NCBI GenBank assembly: GCA_034509925.1
Contig: CM067536.1
Coordinates: 4,334,501 to 4,398,500 of the forward strand
Origin: Hirudinaria manillensis
Lineage: Eukaryota; Annelida; Clitellata; Hirudinida; Hirudinidae
DNA length: 64,000 nucleotides
Reading direction: 5' to 3'
Below, one piece after another: positions 48,540 to 61,150 of this stretch. The notes below the pieces were generated by a model. It did no database searches. It had not been told where the DNA came from and was given only the letters and a program-made list of their open reading frames with translations. The first letter of the stretch is position 1; each line of letters starts with the position of its first letter. The position numbers were made by a program, and so were the translations under genes.

Positions 48540-49240
48540 GAAATTGACAGACCACTCCAAAACTTTGAGATTCTTCACATGGAAAAATAACCTTTTTTTG
48601 GTATTGAGGAATGAAAGGAACCATTACCCTATGAAAAGCTAACTTTGAAAGGAATTCCAATGAAATCTACTGTCAAGTCAATAGGAGTTATTTGTTTAGA
48701 GTTTAAACACATTTTGAGAATTTTTGTTTCATTTTAAGACCATGTCTGATGAAACATGAGAAGAAATAGCAGCCCAGGCAATGACCTCCTAAATTTCTTT
48801 TTAAGGGTGACTTTGTGGACTTCTGACATTAAACCAGTAATATGGACTCATATGGACCATCCAAATTAAAATGTTTTTCACATGAAACAAGTAAAGAGCT
48901 ACAATTTACCTCCAAACTCATCATCTCCCTGGCCAAGTTCAATATTTTGTTTGATCATCTGCCAATAATGGCTTTTGTACATGCTTTCTAAACATTAAAA
49001 ATCTACTTTACTGACTCTAAAGATATCAAAATCTGCTTTATTGATTCTAAAGATATCTTCAGAGATATCAAAGGTATCTTTAGAGGCTTAAATTCAATTT
49101 CAACTGTGGAATTCTGAAGATATGTTCTAATGATAATGTAGTTTTTGAGGTCTTCCTGATATGTAGTTGGTTCTATAACTATCTTGATCATTTGGAAATT
49201 GTCTGACAAAATTTCTGGAATGTTTAAACCTTTATGAAAT
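48540..49240 (-). mobile_element. Tc1/mariner-like relics
   Basis: The minus strand at about 48870-48850 reads FNLDGPY, a decayed NLDGPDG motif. The part 49040-49230 repeats words found at 33100-33350. No intact frame. Confidence 0.5.
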
Positions 49241-49249
49241 TTCAGAAAA

Positions 49250-51760
49250 GGACAAATAGACCGTGTCTTTATAATCCAGTAAATCCCTAATTTATGTTCA
49301 GTGTTAGATTTATGTTCAGCTACTATATTTCACCATTTCTACCACACTATTCCAATTCATCACAAATTTAATTTAATTTCAGACACAAAGTCAAAAAAAA
49401 TGTGGAACTACAAAATTGATAGAGAAGCATCAATTTTCCTAAAATACATTGAGATCACATATAGGTCAATGGTTTCAAAAACAATGGTAGAAATAAATGG
49501 CTGAAATTGTCTTCAACATCCAAAGAAATTAATATGTATATTGGATGATATTACATCTGGAATGGATGTCATATAATCCAACAATATTGTTTGATATGCC
49601 TTAACTTCTAACAAAAATTTTAATCTTCTTGAGACACTGTATAGAACCTTTTATCAATTAGAATAAAGTTTTAAAATAAACTAATCTCAACTTTATGATA
49701 CTCACTCTGATTTTTGTGTTTTCATTATATCAATGAAAGAAAATCATTAGAGATTACTTAATTGCAATAACAAACAATAACAAGCACTTTCTCTGGAATG
49801 CACTCATTTTCTAAAGTGTTTTATGCAATTAAAATTTTAGAAACTCCACAAACTTTGAAAGTATAATAACCTTTGAAGAGGAAGAGGTTTGTCAAGAGGT
49901 GCCCTATACAAATTTGAAAGTTCCAATTAATGCAATAATTTCTTAACAACATGCATAAAACAAAAAAAACTAACATTATACTTATGCAATTAATGGCAAA
50001 TAATGTTGATTATAAATTAATGTATGCTTGAAAAGCATGCATATTGAGGAAATATCACCCTCTGGAAAAACATTATTAGTAGAAACTAACTTTGTCACAA
50101 AGTAAAATAATGATTAGGAAAAAAATGCAAGCTTGAAAGCAAAACACAATTTTCTTAAGTTAAAACAACATAGCTTAACCAAAGGACTAATTAACATTTG
50201 TAATTTACAACATAATGATGCCATTTTTTCAAAGTGAAATTCAATACAGTTAGAAGTACTGTCAGAGCAGTTATCGTTTTTTATATTCATTATTTTAAGT
50301 CAAAACATTCTCCTAAAATCTAGGAAAGACTCTTTTCACCAGAATATTTGTGCTTAACAAATCATAAATTTTCAAAATTAATTATAAGTACATAGTGTGA
50401 ACATAATGAACATAATGGTTTATTTGCAAAGTTATTTTAAGTTGTATCTGCAATCAATTAGATCCTTTCTTTATAGAATATCTATCCCACCTTGTAAGCT
50501 TTGTAGTTGTCTCAGATCCGTGATCAGACACGCATCCAAAAACAATATTCTTCAGAGTCGTCATAACTATATTTTCACCAGAATTGAGATGCACAATTCA
50601 TTTTGAAATGTACATCCATCTTTACAAAATTTTGAAATATGAAACGCAACAAGAACTGAATCAGCTCTTGTAACTATCTCCAACAGATAAAAGCAACTAT
50701 AGTTTATGACCAAGCAAGACTAATCCAAAGTTAATTAATTAAACCAGCATCTCCATTTTAATATTTGTGACAACCGACAGCCCAAACACGAAACCGGCAA
50801 GTTGGGAAATTATCAACACTTCCACAGTAATCGCAATAGCTAATGACGTCTACGGCAAATCGCCACCAAAACAAGACAGAATCCGTGCAGCGGAAGAGAT
50901 AATGAAATACGGAAGATTAAATTTGGTTATAATATCAAGTAAAGAAAATTTTAAACAATAACTTATAATACAATCGTGATGTTACCAAGAAATAATTGAA
51001 GATCTGGAATTTCCATTAAACCAAGAGTGTCATTTATTTCTTCAAAAGTTGCCAACATATTGCTCAATGACCACACGTTGGTTATTAAAGAACTATTATA
51101 GGTTTTGTACGCCATGGAACAGAGCCGACAATATACTGTGATCCGGGCGGAGGGTTTTCAGAGTTTCGCAAGTTTAGCAAGGGCTGCTAAGCGATTCGGG
51201 GACCAATTTGATTGTATCAACTATAGATCAACTGAATGTTATTACACCAATTCAAAATCGAATAATTTGCTTAGTCAGAACAAATATTTACTGATTAAAA
51301 TAAGAGAAAAACACATTAAAACTTAATCTCCGACAGAAACTAAAAAAAATCGAACGACCTAGCTACAATGAATTAAAATTTGTAACAATATTATAATTTT
51401 TTTTGAAGATATCTGCTTAGAACTTTAGATTATAAATACAATTATGTATGTTACGGCAGGAGCCGACTGAAAAAAATGTGAAAAAGAAGAAATTATGAAG
51501 AAAATAAAAAATGTTAAAGCTGTTATTAACTATACGATGATTGTAAACTCTAATAATAATTAATGATTGACAACGAAAGCGACCGTTACAAGTTTGTCTT
51601 GTAAGTGTCACTCCCCCGCTCAAGTCTGAGACCACCACACCGTGCAGAGTGCAAATTTTTTAAAATTATTCTGCAGACGACAGGATCCGCGGTCAAGCCA
51701 CTTCTTACATCTGAAAGTACAATGTAGCAAAACCCGTGAATAAAAATACATAGAAAGAGC
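49250..51760. other. Gene-poor region, unassigned
   Basis: The open stretches 50767-50961 and 51105-51326 (plus) have more balanced codon use than their surroundings but no recognised motif. They may be parts of an unknown mobile element. Nothing else is supported. Confidence 0.35.
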
Positions 51761-51952
51761 TGACTTTTTTTTGACCAGCAGGATACGTGGGAAGAAGTGA
51801 TCCGACGAACCCTTACATGGGGCGATACGTGGAAGATGCCCCTGCTCCGCTTGGCCTTTACGATAAAGCCGGTATACTTCCAGTTGCCCTCCAAGTGCAA
51901 TTTGCAGTTTGATGGAAGACCCTAAGTGCAGACTCTGCGACGGAACCGTGAC

Positions 51953-52056
51953 TGTCATAGATATCAGGTCAGCGTGGGCGGCACTTCCGTTTTCGCTCAG
52001 TTCTCGCTCGATACTGTTGTTAGCCTTTTTGTAAATAAACGTAATCGAACACGACA
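51953..52056 (+). repeat. Gypsy 5' LTR
   Basis: 104 bases. It contains AAATAAAC near its end. It differs from the 3' LTR by two substitutions (positions 17 and 30 of the LTR). Confidence 0.93.
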
Positions 52057-55000
52057 TGGCGCAGTCGACAATTTCGTTGAACGTCGGATTACCACCAAGC
52101 ATGGATGTGAATTCTACAAATCTCGCAGAGGCCTGGAGGCGTTGTAGAAGCAGCTACGAGACTTACTACATGCTATGTGACAGTAGCCAACTACCCGAAC
52201 ATCGGCGAGTGGCTCTTCTTTTACACGCTCTGGGTGATGCCGCCAATACCATTTACTACGGCATGGATTGGCCGAACGCAGAGGACAAATTCAACCACGA
52301 AAGTGTCCTTGCCAGATTTGAAGAAAGATTCGCACCTAGAAGGCACGTGTTGGTGGAACGATTAGTCTTCAACGAAGTCTCAAGACGACCAGGAGAACTC
52401 TCCATCGATTTCCTGGACCGTTTGAGACACGCTGTTAAGAACTGTGAATACAGGGAATCAACAGAAGACATGATCCGTGACAGGTTTGTGTTCACATATC
52501 CAGACAAGGACGTCCAGCAGAGGATGATGAGCGAGACAGACTTCTCACGGCAGAATCTCCAGAGGATTGCTGTACTCTTCTAGAACTCTCAGAGGAACCG
52601 CCTGTTAGTCGATAACAGCAGACTCACATCTGCAACTTGCCAACCAAGTAGATCAATTGAAGCAGGCTCATCCAAACAAAGTCAAGCAGCCCTCAAAGCA
52701 GTGCTTCAATTGTGGACAAGTCCACCAGTTATCATGTCCAGCAAGAGGAAAAATCTGCAGGAAATGTGGGAAAGTGAACCATTTTGCTAAGGTCTGTCGT
52801 GCTAAAAACATTGCGACCATAGAAGGACAAGAGACCTTTGCCATTGACTCTTTTGATTCGGTTAGTGATTCAAATAAAGTTTTGAAATGGTAGTATGTGT
52901 TTCAAGTAGAAAATGGACCAGCAATAGATTTTAAAATCGACACAGGAGCGGAGGTAAACACTATCACTTCGGCTCATTTCAAAAATTTGTCTCGAGTGAA
53001 ATTAAGGAAAGCACTGGTGAAGTTGAAGCCATATGGGGTCAAAACTTTTCTCAAGGTACTTGGAGTTGTGGATTTAAAATTGTTGCACCCAATTAGTCAA
53101 GAATGGATGGAGGATGAGTTCTACGTTGTTGAAGGCCACTCCGAAGCTCTTCTGGGAGTACAGTTCTGCTCAAAATTTGATCTAGTAAAAATGGTCATCC
53201 CTTGGTGTCAAGATGCTAGTCAGAAGAAAGTAGATTGGTTTGTGCAACGTCTAACAACCGACAGCAGGCAACAATTTACTGAGAGCAGCATCTACAGAAA
53301 ATACTCTGAAGTATTTGAAGGACTGGGCAAAGTTCCTTTCGAATACCACATTAAACTAGATACATCCATTTCTCCAGTGGTTCATCCTCCCCGACGAGTA
53401 GCCATAGCTTTGCAGGAAAGATTGAAGGCACAACTGACGTCCATGGTGGAATCTGGCATCATAGCAAGGGTAACAGTGGGTCAATTCCTTCTTGATTGCG
53501 GAGAAGAAAAACGGCTCTTATGGACTCTGCCTTGACCTCCGAGACCTGAACCGAGCAATCTTGAAAGAGCATTTTCACATTCCAACACTTGATGACATCA
53601 TGCACAACTTTCATGGAAAGACAGTTTTCACAGTCATCGACATGAGCCAAGGATTTTATCAAGTTCCACTGGATGAGGCAAGCTCATTCTTGTGCACATT
53701 CAACACCCCATTTGGTCGGTACAGAATGCTCAGAATGCCATTTGGGATATCCAGTGCCCCAGAGGTTTTCCAGAGAATCAACACATCAATCTTTGGAGAT
53801 ATTAAGGGGGTCCACATCATATTTGATGACATGATTATTGCTTCAGATGATGTAAATGAACATGACAGAATCCTAGGTGAAGTTTTTGCAAAGGCATTGG
53901 AAAGTGGTGTTCGTTTCAACATTGACAAGATTCAGTTCAGAGTAGACTCAGTTCGTTACATGGGTCACGTCATCTCACAAGTGGGTGTTAAAGTTGATCC
54001 CGAAAAAGTCAAGGCCATCACCAACATGCCACCACCTTCATATCTAGCAGATCTCAGACGACTGATGGGCATGCTTGCCTACATCATGAAGTTTGTCCCA
54101 AAGTTGGCAGATTATACAGAGCCTTTGCGGTCATTGTTGAAGAAGAGCTCTGTTTTTCGATGGTCAGCAACACATACAAATGCTTTGGAAAAGATAAAGG
54201 ATGTTGTTGCAAATCTGCCAGTTTAAAAATTTTTCGATCCCAAGCAAAACAATGTGCTCCAGGCAGATGCTTCTAGTTATGGCTTAGGTGCTTGCCTCAT
54301 TCAGAGAGATGGACCAGTTGCCTATAGTAGTCGTTCCCTCACAGACTGTGAGAAAAATTATGCTCAAATAGAAAAGGAGTTGCTAGCCATTGTTTTTGCC
54401 TGCAGCAAGTTTGACAACTACATTTATGGACAGACAGTAATTGTTCACAGCGACCATCGACCATTAGAGTCAATTTTCAAAAAGTCCATACATGACACCT
54501 CTCCACGTCTTCAGAGGTTGCTACTGAAGTTGTTGCGTTACAGTCTGGTGGTGAAATATGTACCAGGAAAGGACCTGCACATTCCTGACACTCTGTCAAG
54601 GGCTCCTCAAACTGATTTACAAGGTGACGCAGATTTGGAGGCAGAAATGACACTGGCAGTACATAGATTAGTTAATAGTTTAAGTATTTCTCCATCAAAG
54701 CTTGATGAGTTTCGACAAGGTACTGTTTCAGATCTGCAGCTCTCAGCAGTCATCAGCTATATTCGAACTGGATGGCCTCATCTGAAGAAGGATGTTTCGC
54801 AGGTAGCCCAACCATTTTGGGACTGCCGTCAAGATCTCACAATTGCAGACGGAGTGGTGTTGATGAAGGAGAGAGTGGTCCCACCATCAATCGAAAGGCC
54901 TGGTATTCTCTCTCAGTTACATGCGGCTCATCAGGGCATGGACAAGATGAAGCATCTGGCCCGCACCTGCGTGTACTGGCCCGGAATGGATCGTGATATT

Positions 55001-56171
55001 GAAACACATGTGTTGTCATGCTCACAGTGTCTGAATAACCGTGGCATGCCAAAGAAGGAAACTCGTGCCACATGTTGTGCCAGATGGACCGTGGCAGAAA
55101 GTGGGTATTGATATATTCACATTGAATTCCTGGGACTATTTGCTGGTGGTGGACTATTTTAGCAAATATCCTGAGGTCGTCCGCCTAGAAGACAAGACAG
55201 CCACGTGCATCACTTCTAAGTTAAAATCAGTTTTCTCCAGACATGGCATTCCACTAACAAAAATTTCAGACAACATGCCATTCAACTCAGAAAGTTTTAG
55301 AGGGTTTGCAGTGGAATGGGGGTTCCAATGGATATTCAGTAGTCCGTGCAATCCTCAGTCAAATGGCATGGTCGAAAGGCACATTCAGACAATAAAGAAT
55401 GTTTTGAAGAAGGCAGAGGAAACAAGGACAGACCAACATCTGACTCTGTTAAGCCTTAGAAATACTCCAATCTCTGGAGTCAATGCTTCTCCAGCACAAC
55501 TTCTGTTCAACCGAAGGTTGAGGGACACACTCCCCGTCCTGGACAATAAGCTACTGCCAGAAGTTATTAAGAATGCAAAGAAGCAGCTGACTCAGCGCCA
55601 GCAAAGGACAACATCAGCACATGACAGCCGTCATTCAACACAGCACCGGGATTTGAATCCTGGGACATCGATAAGCTTTCGAATAGAGAATGGATGGAGG
55701 AAAGGAGTGGTAAAATCCTGTTTGGGACCGAGAAGATATGCAATCGGGACCCCGTATGGCCGGGAATTTGTTAGAAACCGTCGGTTCTTGTTTCCAACAA
55801 AAGAAAGACATCCTTGGGTCTGGCCAGAGCAAACCATCTCAGGATTCATTGGGAATAGCCTTGAAAGCAATTTGGCTCAGAAAGCGGTGCCCCTCCCAGA
55901 AGAACGTCACCGCAGGAGTTTCCCTCATTACCTCAGGCCGAAACAGAACCACTGCAGACAGGGACCCCAACAGTCATCCAGCCTCCAGCACCAGATGAAG
56001 ATATGGGCCCAACGACCTCTCGACGTGGCAGGCAAATCAGGCCACCCGTTAGATATGGGTTTGACTAAGGTCAAGGCTCAGGAGGGATATGTCATAGATA
56101 TCAGGGCAGCGTGGGCGGTACTTCCGTTTTCGCTCAGTTCTCGCTCGATACTGTTGTTAGCCTTTTTGTAA
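52056..56171 (+). pseudogene. Gypsy gag-pol, broken at several points
   Basis: Gag begins at an ATG whose A is the last base of the 5' LTR (52056) and runs open to a TAG at 52581. Two CCHC-type zinc knuckles follow (CFNCGQ...., CRKCGKVNHFAKVC, 52695-52790). The frame is closed by a TAG at 52891. The protease has DTGAE (52938 region). A frame change near 53485 precedes the reverse transcriptase, which has LPFG-type MPFG and the catalytic box FDDM in place of the usual YxDD (53820-53840). A TAA at 54224 separates RNase H (ADASSYGLG). The integrase zinc finger (H-x-H, C-x2-C, 54925-55030) is followed by a frame change near 55080, then the core with DIF, SDN and VERH. At least five lesions make this copy unable to supply its own proteins. 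Confidence 0.9.
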
Positions 56172-56193
56172 ATAAACGTAATCGAACACGACA
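56090..56193 (+). repeat. Gypsy 3' LTR
   Basis: 104-base partner of the 5' LTR, followed by the GTGAC duplication and the resumed LINE sequence. Confidence 0.93.
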
Positions 56194-57159
56194 GTGACAT
56201 TGCATCATGTGCTTAGAGGTCCTTGCCATAGCTCGGTACGCGTGGCAATACATTTAGGAGGATACTTTGAGAAGTGTGCGAGGGCTAAGCAGCAGCATCC
56301 AAAGCAAACTCGCATAATTACCAAGCAGTGGAAGATCTACTTTCTGCGAGAGGACTTCGCACATCTCTGCAAAAGGCGATGTCAAACCTCCAAGAAGGAA
56401 CATCTTTGCGGAGGCAAATGTGGATCGTCGCTGCCAACACAGAAGGGATGAGGCTCTATTCGCAGGTGCTAACTGAAATTGATACGGAGCCGGATTTTGT
56501 GCTTATGTCACCGTCAACAATGTCGACTCGACACATTGGAAGAACTGACGTTCCGGTGAGAGGACAAACTATAGTACAGCAATGCGCTCAAAGCGGAAAA
56601 GTATGAAGATAGGTGAACTTGGAAGCGAAAGGGTGTAGGACTGATCTCTTCGCCATCTAAGTTGGCGGAAAGTACGTGCATATGCCTTCTTCACGTGAAT
56701 CAGTTTTAGCCGGGAAAGAACGAAATGACAAGGACGTCTGAAGTTGAGGAGGCAGCCAGTTCTGGATCTGAAGTCTTCTTCAAGTGGATAAACTTGGGCG
56801 TCAGGGATGACAGAAGAAGTCTAGAGCTACACAAAGGTTTTGTGGAAACGGCCCAGTTAGGCGTTAAAGCGACACAGAGAAGCCAACGAGAGCTTTCAAA
56901 AGTCGCTCCAGTCTTGGCAGTAGCAATCGGCATAAAAAAACTAATGAAGATCTAAGCCTCAACAGCCGAGAGTTGAATCCAGAATGGAAAACCGACAGGG
57001 ACATACGGCTGATTACCGGATGCAGCCTAACCCCATAGAATGTAGGTTTCAAAGGGCCAAAAGGTTTGAAGATGGGGATCTCCTCTGAGGATCCCTGTCA
57101 TCAAGCTTAGAGGAGTTTCTCGCAACATTGTAGCAATAAAGTTTAATAATTCTATTAAA

Positions 57160-57950
57160 TATGATTTTGTGTTATATAAGAATAGTGGCACAAAGCAAAA
57201 TAGCCCGAAACAAAAGTAGTCCCGTCAAAATAACCAAAAACATTAAAGTTCCTCCATTATAACCTTCCTATAAAGCAATGTTATTTAAAAATTTATTCAA
57301 CTGAAGTGTCTGATATCGAGTTTGTTAAAGTGTGAGATTGTTCGAAAACCGACACAAATTGGAGGATTTCTGAGATGAGTGCGAAGACGTCAATTCATTT
57401 GAGCGTAATTAATGAACTTACTTAACCAAACTTAACTAGTGTTGCCTGCCTCAAAACGTCATTGGCTGAAGATTTTCTGACAGAATAACCACCACGTGTC
57501 ATATCTGTCTGCGCAACTGACAAGCACTTATGCCGTTCCTGACAAAGCGTAACGTCGTTTTTCATAGAACGGAGCGTGGTCGTCCCAAGGCGTTGTGACT
57601 GGTCAGCGCCCCCGTCTCTAATTTTATAATAATTCGCACTAGTATTTAAATTATATAGCCAAATTTAATAATATAAGATTATTATTTATGAATGCCATGC
57701 CTTAAAATGTGGTCTGCTCAAAGATATGACGACCACTGTAAGTGCTCATTTAAGCCACTTTGACAACTTCCTGTTTACCATTAATACATTCACTTCACAT
57801 TTTTTGGTACAAAAGTATAATATGTGCATCACAGTAACTTTCAGTGAGTTTGATATAACATAACTTGCTGCATACTTCAAAACAAATTTTGGAGAATATG
57901 TTTAATAGCAATAATTCAAGGAGCATAAAGGTTCAGAACAGTCTTCTAAT
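57160..57950. other. Gap between LINE tail and UBXN7
   Basis: No gene. ATTAAA on the minus strand at 57906-57901, about 50 bases past the UBXN7 stop, may be its variant polyadenylation signal. A GC-richer patch lies at 57480-57620 with no assignable function. Confidence 0.4.
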
Positions 57951-57952
57951 TT

Positions 57953-60212
57953 TCAGGGCATATGCACAAATACTGTTTCTTGTGGATGGAGCTTTGCATC
58001 TATGAGAGTGGTGTCATCTGAGTTAGACATGTCGATGACTTTGCGTGGAAAATTGGTGACAATTTCAAACTCTTCATTTTTGTATCCATTCTCTTGAACA
58101 TAAAGGTTCAGGGCCTTTAGTTTTGAAGTACATGGCCATTCCAATATCTTTCTTTCCCCATTTGGAAGTCTGAGCACAAGCTTTGTTTTGGCATCTGACA
58201 GAGAATTATTATACAAGTTATTTAAAATACTAAATTTCTTCTAATACAAAATATAGAACCTGTTGATGGACCCAAATAATCTTTGAACGATAATTCTTTA
58301 GAATTTGCTGGACCATTTTGTTCTGGAACAACTTCATTATCAAGTTTACAAGATTCATCATCATCTGCACTGTCGATAGCTTCTTCATCACTGTAAGAAA
58401 GAACTGCCCAATTTCCCTTTGATTCACTGGACATAGAGGCTTTAATGGCAGCTTCCAATTGCTTTTCTTCACTTGCATCTAAGAGATCATCCTGAAAAAG
58501 AGTTAAGTAATAGAGACCATTCCACTAGTAAATAGTTTTAATATAATTTAAATTACATTTTGTCTAATCTTTTTATTGGGAGAAGGACTGAAAGGTGTTT
58601 CATTTGGTGTTTCATGAGTGGCAAGAAATTCTTCAGCTAGAAGCAAAATAACAGTAGGTTAATATGTTGAAAGTAAATCATATCAGAATTTATATATACC
58701 CAAGTGACAAAATAATTCTGCATCAATCTTGTTACATTCCAGCATTTTTTCCCCAGTTCTTGGATCTAGAATGGCTACTTGTGGCCAAGATGTTACTTTA
58801 TAGAATTGCATAAACCACTTGCCTTCATAACTATCTGAATATACCTAAAAATTCAGAATATTTTGCATGATTTTTTTTCAGTGAATCAATTTAAATGTTT
58901 GAAAACACTGACCTGCCAAAACACAAATCTGTTCCTGATTAAGTCTTTAACTGTGTGATTACTCCAAACATCTCTATTAAGGATCTGGCACGAGAATTCC
59001 TTGACATTCTGAACATTGACAATAAGCCATTTGTTCTTTGATGCTCCATATTCCATAACCTAAAATTGTGAGATATAATAAAAATCATATTCTCAGAATA
59101 TATCAAGGTGTGGCTTACTGCTCGGAAAGATCCTCTGAAAATTAGATCAATGGGAGGCCTAAACAACTGTTCTAAAGTCTTTCTTCTGCTTGCTGTATTT
59201 TCATCTGATGCTTGATCCACCACTGGATAAGATTATATTTATACATTCAAATTCTAATAATAAATTAACATCACCAACAGTATCTATGAAAATGCTTACC
59301 CATTTCATCATGAAAATTCCTGAAACTGTCAAACACTGATTCAGGCCTTGGTCGCCTCCTCATATTTGCTAAAACAATGACATTTTTAACAAATTATCAT
59401 ACATTTTATGTATTTTTTCATATATAAATTGCTTTAGCCATATTAATTAAACTATTTATTTGGTTATGCAAACATTTATAACATGCAAGTATCCGAAAGG
59501 ATAAATAACATGCCAATTCTGTGTAATGCTTTGTTCCACCATAAAAATCATTTACTAACCAATGTAACCATGACTTTCATCTACTAAACGTTCCTTCTTT
59601 TGAGGGATTGGAGCTCTTACTTCAACACTAAAACAACAAAAATTTTGAAATAGTAAATATTCTTTGTTGTTACCCATTAAAATCTTTTATCTATTCCACC
59701 AACCTATTTAAATGATTAGATCGTTGAAAACTTGTTCCTTCACCAGCATTGTCATTTGAATTCTCATGAATGCTTGGTCTAGCATATATTGAGGTAGATG
59801 ATGTAGATGAGTCAAGGTACATCTCAACAGCTGATTGCACATCACCACTACATGCCTCTACGAAGTGATTACCGATTTCTCTAGAGGCACCTAACAAAAT
59901 TAATTAATTTAGTTTATTCTTATGAACTTGTGAATGTTGTTCTGATTTGCACTCTCAAACAAAATCTCAATTGAATTTTTAACCCAAGTGAAAGTAATTT
60001 TAGCCCTTATTTTCTAGCCAAAACTTTGAAATCAAACATATCAATTATAATATGCATCTCAAAAACCAGTTTCTTTGTCTGAGTATAAATAAGGAAGCCG
60101 CGATATACTTGTATTCTAATAGTTTCCTTTCAGACAGAGAATAATTACCTGTAACAGCGCAAAAGTTGTCAACAGCCTCATCGGTAATCAAGGGAGCATT
60201 ATTCGAAGCCAT
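57953..60212 (-). CDS. UBXN7: UBXN7 homologue (p97/VCP adaptor), complete, 10 exons
   Basis: Adaptor that links ubiquitylated clients and cullin-RING ligases to the p97 segregase. Exons in transcript order: 60212-60149, 59890-59704, 59627-59560, 59368-59300, 59222-59119, 59059-58913, 58844-58700, 58636-58557, 58491-58260, 58194-57953. All GT-AG with agreeing phases; 1338 bases, 445 residues (human 489). Domains: UBA-like at about 9-55 (NFCAVTGASREIGNHFVEAC), the RAPIPQKKE linker, a UAS thioredoxin-like domain (residues about 125-265, with LFRPPIDLIFRGSF and LDPRTGEKM), a UIM (EKQLEAAIKASM), and a C-terminal UBX domain (VTNFPRKV; HPQETVFV). The start ATG (MASNNAPLITDEAV) is the first in the exon. 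Identity rests on the complete match to the family's domain order. Confidence 0.94.
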
Positions 60213-60214
60213 AA

Positions 60215-61150
60215 GAAACGTTATTTAAAACTTCTTGGTGTTTAAAAGCAATCCGTCTATCTGTTAAGTTGTTTGTTGCAATTAGAGTTTATGATTCCCT
60301 GTATTACTAAAACTAAAATTTTGAATGCAATGTAATAAAAGTATTAAAATTTTTGAATAATAAAATAAGTTACATTTCAAAAGTACGTCAATATTTATCT
60401 AAAAAGTCAGGCTTACAAATCAGATTTCAACTTATACTACCATTGTTCCGACATTCTCAATGGAGCCATTTCAGAGATGTAATAATATTATATTATATTT
60501 TATTATTTTTAACTTTATTTACAGTGATAGACGGCCGACTTTTGCAAATTTTATGCTCACGACTCAAGGGCCACTTTCATTTTACTAATCCTTCATTGAT
60601 GTATTTTTACAAGTTATATTTCAATATATAATCCTTTTTATAGGTGGGAATAATAATAATAATATATAAAAGAAATGATAAAGGCTGCGTTTGACATAAG
60701 CGCTTCGAGGCCCAGCCAATGAAGAAAATCATGAATATTAATGTAGCAAAGATCTCCATTAATCTTTTATTTATATTCCATAAGACATGCGACAAAATTT
60801 GCTTGTATTAAACCATCCATTTCTCATGCGAAAGTCCTCATTTGTTAATTTATTTTTTTGGGTAACTGAAATTGTAATTAGTTACCTTACTAATAAAATA
60901 TTTTTGACCATTAACTTATCAATTTACGGAAATTCACATTTTGTTAAACTCTTTTGGCAGTTGGTTTATCCACTCGATGCCCAGCATCGATGTTTTCAGC
61001 CACATAGCAGCGACCGTGGCCTGAATGTCCTACGCAGGTGAAGTTGGACCAGTTAAGTCAACTATTCTCAACATGCTTTTCAGAGTTCTTGTTGCCTTCA
61101 TGTATAATTTACATCCATAACCTCTTGAGGAAATGCTTTAGTGACCTGAA
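60215..61150. other. Gap upstream of UBXN7
   Basis: The UBXN7 promoter should lie just above 60212, but no core motif can be assigned. The remainder is AT-rich without a supported gene. Confidence 0.4.

Larger units (their letters stand above)
51953..56193 (+). mobile_element. Gypsy LTR retrotransposon nested in a LINE
   Basis: LTRs of 104 bases (51953-52056 and 56090-56193) start TGTCATAG, end CACGACA and differ at two positions. A perfect GTGAC duplication flanks it (51948-51952, 56194-56198). The primer-binding site starts TGGCGCAGTCG directly after the 5' LTR. A purine tract AGGAGGGA precedes the 3' LTR. The domain order gag, protease, reverse transcriptase, RNase H, integrase places it in the gypsy group. 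Confidence 0.95.
51770..57150 (+). mobile_element. RLE-type LINE copy B, split by a gypsy element
   Basis: The left part (51770-51952) encodes the end of the reverse transcriptase (RRTLTWGDTWKMPLLRLAF) and enters a CRLCDG zinc knuckle. Exactly there the gypsy element is inserted. The right part resumes after the duplicated GTGAC at 56199 with LHHVL, then the endonuclease start (EPDFVLMSPST, 56487-56519), ALKAEKYEDR, and the C-terminal region to about 56955. A 3' untranslated tail runs to about 57150. It is 5'-truncated with several frame breaks. Confidence 0.8.

Noticed and set aside
50767-50961. Plus-strand 64-codon frame with balanced codon use
   Set aside because: No domain, no splice partner and no neighbours; recorded only as part of the unassigned region.
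52560-52600. Programmed frameshift between gag and the zinc-knuckle frame of the gypsy element
   Set aside because: No slippery heptamer is evident and other stops and frame changes occur downstream, so simple decay or sequence error explains it better.
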